Below, in pieces: positions 4,292-7,505 of a stretch of DNA of 7,505 nt; position 1 is the stretch's first letter, and each line of letters begins with the position of its first letter. Below the pieces are notes generated by a model. It was not told the origin of the DNA and did no database searches. It saw only the letters and a list, made by a program, of their open reading frames with translations. The position numbers were made by a program, and so were the translations under genes. Origin of the DNA: Minisyncoccota bacterium (GTDB lineage: Bacteria > Patescibacteriota > Minisyncoccia > Phycocordibacterales > UBA9973); contig JAGOOL010000029.1 in the NCBI GenBank assembly GCA_017992485.1, positions 1 to 7,505 on the forward strand, in the 5' to 3' direction.

Positions 4292-7200
4292 TGAATTTTT
4301 TATTTATAACGCCTCGGCGAGCCGTAAACGGCCGTGATTGATAGACCTGTTCGTACGACTGATCATCATTCTTGGTCTCAATAGTCACATAGTAATCACC
4401 TTTTGGCACCAGAGCGTAGTAGCGACCGTATTTATCGAGAGGACGCGTAAATAATTGTTTATTGAGTTTCGCAGAGAATATTTTAACCAAACCATAGGCA
4501 AGCGGCTTGCCGGCTTTATTTTCAACAAAACCAGAACGGTACACCTTAACACCAAGTTCACGAATAAGCAGGAGCACAATATAAATAAAAATAATAACAA
4601 GGTTAAATGTCGTCGGCTGCAAGATTGCTGCTATGAGCGAGGCAATAAAGCCGAGAATGAATAGACCACCGGTGATTTTATTTACTATATTGTCTCGTTT
4701 TGCATTCCACTTCGTCAACTTCTGTTCGTGTTTTATATATTCATTCCAGTTGAACAGCTGAGGATCCATCGGTATATTTTTTCCAAAAACATCGTCTCCT
4801 TCTTTAATAATTAACTCTTCGCCGAAATAAAGATCAGTATAGACTTCATCGTGATCCCGTCCGGCAAGTTTTCGAGATGGGAAAAGGTAATTAGTTTTAT
4901 TTGCCCAAATTCTATACGCCCCTGGCGGAACAAGGAAACCAAAACGCCCGTCTATATCAGTTATTGATGTCGCAACCTCTTTTCCTTCTGCGTTCACAAT
5001 CGACAAGTACACCGGATCGAGTGGTTGCTTGGTAATAGAATCGTATACAGTTCCCCATCGGCGAACACGTTTTTTAAAACCGATTGCCCCGAGGATAAGC
5101 TGCCAGATACGCTGCGGTAAAAATGCGAATTCAGACAATGCAATCGAACTGGCAAATAGTGTCCCGAACAAGCCAAGTAAAAGACCGACACGACTTGCAA
5201 TCATAGCAAAGGTTGAAATTTCTTGGTGGGTCACAGAAGTAGTTGGTACATCGGGTAATACAACAGGATCAATTGGTCCACTTGGATCAACTGGATCAAC
5301 TGGATCAACTGGCCCCACAGGGTCTATTGGGTCTACTGGATCAACGGGATCTACGGGGTCAACCGGATCGATCGGGTCTATTGGATCAACGGGGTCTACG
5401 GGATCGATTGGTGTACAGCCTAGTAAGGATGGATTTGTGGCGCAAGTAGGATCTGGTGGTGGCGTCGTTGCATAAACAATTGTTAGACTCTTGAATGTTT
5501 GTAAGCCATGGTTATTGGTCGCAGTAACAGTAAATGTATTTGGTCCAGGTATCAACAATAATACTGGGGTTGACCATGTAGCCATACCAGTCGTCGGGAT
5601 CATCGCGCTACCATTGAATGAATAGGTAACAGTTGTTATCGTATCTCGGTCCGTAGCAGAACCATTGAGCGTTATGAAACTAGTTGATGAAGTATATATG
5701 CCTGGCACAGACGGTGCGAGAATCTCTACTGTCGGCGGATCATATTCGCAATCATTTTGTTGACCAAAATTATTTGCTACAGCATCAGTACACAGTGGTA
5801 TTGGATCGCCTCCGTTTCCACTCACAATCTGCACAGTGTACGTATGCTTACCCGAAAAAGAACTAACGCCGAATGTATCAGTCGTTCTCAGTACAAGTGA
5901 ATATACTCCGGGAGTGCTCGGCGTACCCGAAAGTGTTTGCGTATTTACATCAAATGACAAACCTGGCGGTAAACCCGACACAACAGCAACAGTAGCTGTG
6001 CCCTGTTCATTGAGAATCGGAAATACTGTCGCTGGATATGCGAGCCCGGCTGTACCATTTGGAAGGGTCATTGCTCCCGGTCGAATAAAATCATAAATAA
6101 GAACACGGTGGCTTGCTCCATCTGAAACGTAAAGGCGATTATTAACTTCATCAATGGACATGCCAGTAACGAGTGAGCCGATTGTGCTCTGTGTTGTATT
6201 ACCCACTACTTCTGAAACAAAATCCTGCTGACCGAGAACAGCAACTGCATCCTCTCCGTTGACTATCGTTTCTGTATCAAAGACAGTGATGCGTGTTGCA
6301 GGATTGTACCCGCGCGAAGAGACATACAACCTATCTGTTGTAGGGGCATATAGAATCGAACCGACATAATCACAAATGAGATTTGCTTCCCAGTTTTCAA
6401 CGTACGTCGGGTAACCACTATCATCCACACACTGGTCAATATCAGCAGCCCTATTTAGCGCACTAATGCTATTGTCTGGCTCGAGTGTGACATTTGTTGT
6501 ACCGAGAACATTAACCGGAAATTCGTTAAGAGTAATCGTTGAAACATCATACACAAGCACAATACTACCCCACGTTGAATTCTCTTCTTCGATTCGATCT
6601 ACCGATACGAACAATCGCTCATGGTTTGAGTCGTATGCAATATCCATCGCACGTACATTAAAGAGTTCAATACCTCCAACTAGGCTGGATGAAGCCATGT
6701 TATTGGAGATTCCGCTCGAGAAATCGAAGACTTTTACTTCCCTGCCTCCATATTCAGTAACAAAAAGACGATCATTGACAGAATCATATGCAAGAGCCCA
6801 AGTTCCGGTAATGGAAGAAGTCCCCGTCGTATTACCATTGGAGACAAAATCATTTTGCCCAAGAACGCATGAGGCACTCATATTGTCACTGATACCACTT
6901 GAAACAAAACCACACATAGTCTTGAGTGAGCTATTTGTCGGACGGACATCAAAAATAAGTACGCGATTATTATCTCCGACAAAAAGGAGATCATTGTCGA
7001 CATCATATGTCATGCCGTCCACCATAGAAAATGACTGTTGCGATACTGTATTACCTGTACTAGTAAAGTCAGGCTTTCCGATAACATTGTCAGCAACTCT
7101 ATCGATGAGATTATTACTAGCATCAAGATTGAATATCAATATTCTGTTTGCATCATTGTCTTGAACAAATAGGCGATGATTCACAGTGTCGACATAATTT

Positions 7201-7505
7201 TTTTTAACATCTGAAAAAGAAAAACTATTTGGCGCGGAGTCGCCGCTATATATAGCTGCGTTCGTAAATCGCGGCGTCGTACCAATCGCTGAAACACTCG
7301 TCGAATAGTGCCCAATGACGTCAATGGCCTCGCCTGCCGTCGGGGTCGCAGGCGATTCGTAATCAAAAATAAGGACACGATTATTGCCTGAGTCTGAGAC
7401 CCAAATATTTTCTCGGGCACCGGCATCAAATGTCGAACCGCCAACTTCGTCGACAATATCCAAGGTAACCACAGACGCCGGAGCAGAAACTCTATCTTGA
7501 GCTAC
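4281..7505 (-). CDS. Giant membrane-anchored surface protein: NHL-like propeller, Ig-like domains, DP-repeat stalk, CarboxypepD-reg-like domains (5' partial)
   Basis: The frame is open from the right edge to TAG 4281: 1,074 residues, N terminus missing. A GTG at 7472 is in frame, but upstream codons read on without a stop, so it is not taken as the start. Numbering from that GTG: 21-461 holds seven beta-propeller-like repeats (NRVLIF / RLFV). 467-550 is a putative Ig-like domain with the LPPGLSFD and LSGTPSTPGVYSL motifs. 561-577 is a CTDAVANNFG...C-Y motif. 579-669 is a bacterial Ig-like domain. 689-736 is the xDP repeat linker. About 755-780 is a membrane helix. KKRVRR (800-805) precedes a carboxypeptidase-regulatory-like domain (806-870, DGRFGFLVPPGAY). 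Membrane helices at 935-951 and 956-971 precede a second such domain (974-1035, DKYGRYYALVPKGDYYV). The positive-inside rule puts both C-terminal domains in the cytoplasm. Binding partner unknown; adhesion or sensing is inference. Confidence 0.9.
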   Translation of the reverse strand, partial: VAQDRVSAPASVVTLDIVDEVGGSTFDAGARENIWVSDSGNNRVLIFDYESPATPTAGEAIDVIGHYSTSVSAIGTTPRFTNAAIYSGDSAPNSFSFSDVKKNYVDTVNHRLFVQDNDANRILIFNLDASNNLIDRVADNVIGKPDFTSTGNTVSQQSFSMVDGMTYDVDNDLLFVGDNNRVLIFDVRPTNSSLKTMCGFVSSGISDNMSASCVLGQNDFVSNGNTTGTSSITGTWALAYDSVNDRLFVTEYGGREVKVFDFSSGISNNMASSSLVGGIELFNVRAMDIAYDSNHERLFVSVDRIEEENSTWGSIVLVYDVSTITLNEFPVNVLGTTNVTLEPDNSISALNRAADIDQCVDDSGYPTYVENWEANLICDYVGSILYAPTTDRLYVSSRGYNPATRITVFDTETIVNGEDAVAVLGQQDFVSEVVGNTTQSTIGSLVTGMSIDEVNNRLYVSDGASHRVLIYDFIRPGAMTLPNGTAGLAYPATVFPILNEQGTATVAVVSGLPPGLSFDVNTQTLSGTPSTPGVYSLVLRTTDTFGVSSFSGKHTYTVQIVSGNGGDPIPLCTDAVANNFGQQNDCEYDPPTVEILAPSVPGIYTSSTSFITLNGSATDRDTITTVTYSFNGSAMIPTTGMATWSTPVLLLIPGPNTFTVTATNNHGLQTFKSLTIVYATTPPPDPTCATNPSLLGCTPIDPVDPVDPIDPIDPVDPVDPVDPVDPIDPVGPVDPVDPVDPSGPIDPVVLPDVPTTSVTHQEISTFAMIASRVGLLLGLFGTLFASSIALSEFAFLPQRIWQLILGAIGFKKRVRRWGTVYDSITKQPLDPVYLSIVNAEGKEVATSITDIDGRFGFLVPPGAYRIWANKTNYLFPSRKLAGRDHDEVYTDLYFGEELIIKEGDDVFGKNIPMDPQLFNWNEYIKHEQKLTKWNAKRDNIVNKITGGLFILGFIASLIAAILQPTTFNLVIIFIYIVLLLIRELGVKVYRSGFVENKAGKPLAYGLVKIFSAKLNKQLFTRPLDKYGRYYALVPKGDYYVTIETKNDDQSYEQVYQSRPFTARRGVINKKFIVN
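5265..5408 (-). repeat. Nine-base coding tandem repeat, 16 units (Asp-Pro stalk)
   Basis: Sixteen consecutive tripeptide units, mostly VDP or IDP with VGP and SGP variants, occupy residues 689-736 of the surface protein. The units differ at synonymous positions (Asp GAT/GAC, Pro CCA/CCG/CCC, Val GTT/GTA). The array is therefore not a very recent slippage product, and the peptide pattern seems to be kept. It links the ectodomain to the first membrane helix and should form an extended, acidic, stiff stalk. Confidence 0.9.
6090..7412 (-). repeat. Seven NHL-type propeller repeats within the surface protein
   Basis: The recurring strand pattern (D/N)RL(F/Y)V-x(n)-RV(L/K)(I/V)(F/Y)D occurs at 7359-7412, 7125-7181, 6945-6998, 6723-6776, 6543-6620, 6270-6338 and 6090-6143. 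Between several of them lies a second motif V(I/L)GxxDF(T/V)S (residues 130, 203, 412; degenerate at 52, 264 and 322). The period is about 50-95 residues, usually 60-77. Seven units fit a seven-bladed propeller, but more may lie beyond the window edge. Confidence 0.75.

Noticed and set aside
5265..5408. CRISPR-like or noncoding satellite array
   Set aside because: Units are nine bases without spacers, are in frame and encode a regular xDP peptide.
5029..5475. Plus-strand frame of 148 residues with a Gly-Ser-Thr collagen-like repeat
   Set aside because: It is the antisense of the DP repeat of the large surface protein; it has no ribosome site, signal peptide or promoter, and the minus frame has clear domains.
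6466..7164. Plus-strand open frame of 232 residues
   Set aside because: It lies wholly antisense to the propeller repeats, has no domain-like pattern or start signals, and is rich in Ser/Thr/Leu as expected for a shadow frame.
7470..7472. GTG as start of the large surface protein
   Set aside because: The frame stays open upstream to the window edge and there is no signal peptide or ribosome site at the GTG, so the gene is treated as 5' partial.

Overview
The window looks like chromosomal DNA from a candidate-phyla-radiation (Patescibacteria, probably Parcubacteria-like) bacterium. This is inferred from a compact Fmt with a short C-terminal domain next to def, a short RaiA/HPF factor with a basic tail, and a very large surface protein combining NHL-type propeller repeats, Ig-like domains, an Asp-Pro repeat linker, membrane helices and carboxypeptidase-regulatory-like domains. 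Several genes also lack a clear Shine-Dalgarno sequence. TGA acts as an ordinary stop (fmt and the Tyr-rich gene end in it), which argues against the recoded Gracilibacteria/Absconditabacteria lineages. No phage, IS, CRISPR, tRNA or rRNA signal was seen.

Left part (1-1083, + strand): the 3' end of def (peptide deformylase), then complete fmt (methionyl-tRNA formyltransferase). Together they add and remove the formyl group of initiator methionine. A bidirectional hairpin terminator overlaps the fmt stop codon and also ends the convergent gene.

Middle part (1091-3581, - strand): transcription order is pyk (pyruvate kinase, of the predicted K+-independent type), hpf (ribosome hibernation factor), and an unrecognised 173-residue soluble protein. 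The last has its own sigma70-like promoter, whose spacer and -10 box lie inside a near-perfect inverted repeat. A second perfect inverted repeat follows at the predicted transcription start.

Divergent part (3582-4028): the pyk promoter and a + strand promoter sit head to head with their -35 boxes touching. The + strand promoter drives a small secreted Tyr/Arg-rich protein that ends at another bidirectional terminator.

Right part (4065-7505, - strand): an unlisted-size 51-residue lysine-rich protein lies downstream of a surface protein of at least 1,074 residues. The 5' end of the large gene is outside the window. Its topology suggests a large propeller/Ig ectodomain on a DP-repeat stalk, three membrane helices, and two carboxypeptidase-regulatory-like domains on the cytoplasmic side. 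It is the most unusual element here.
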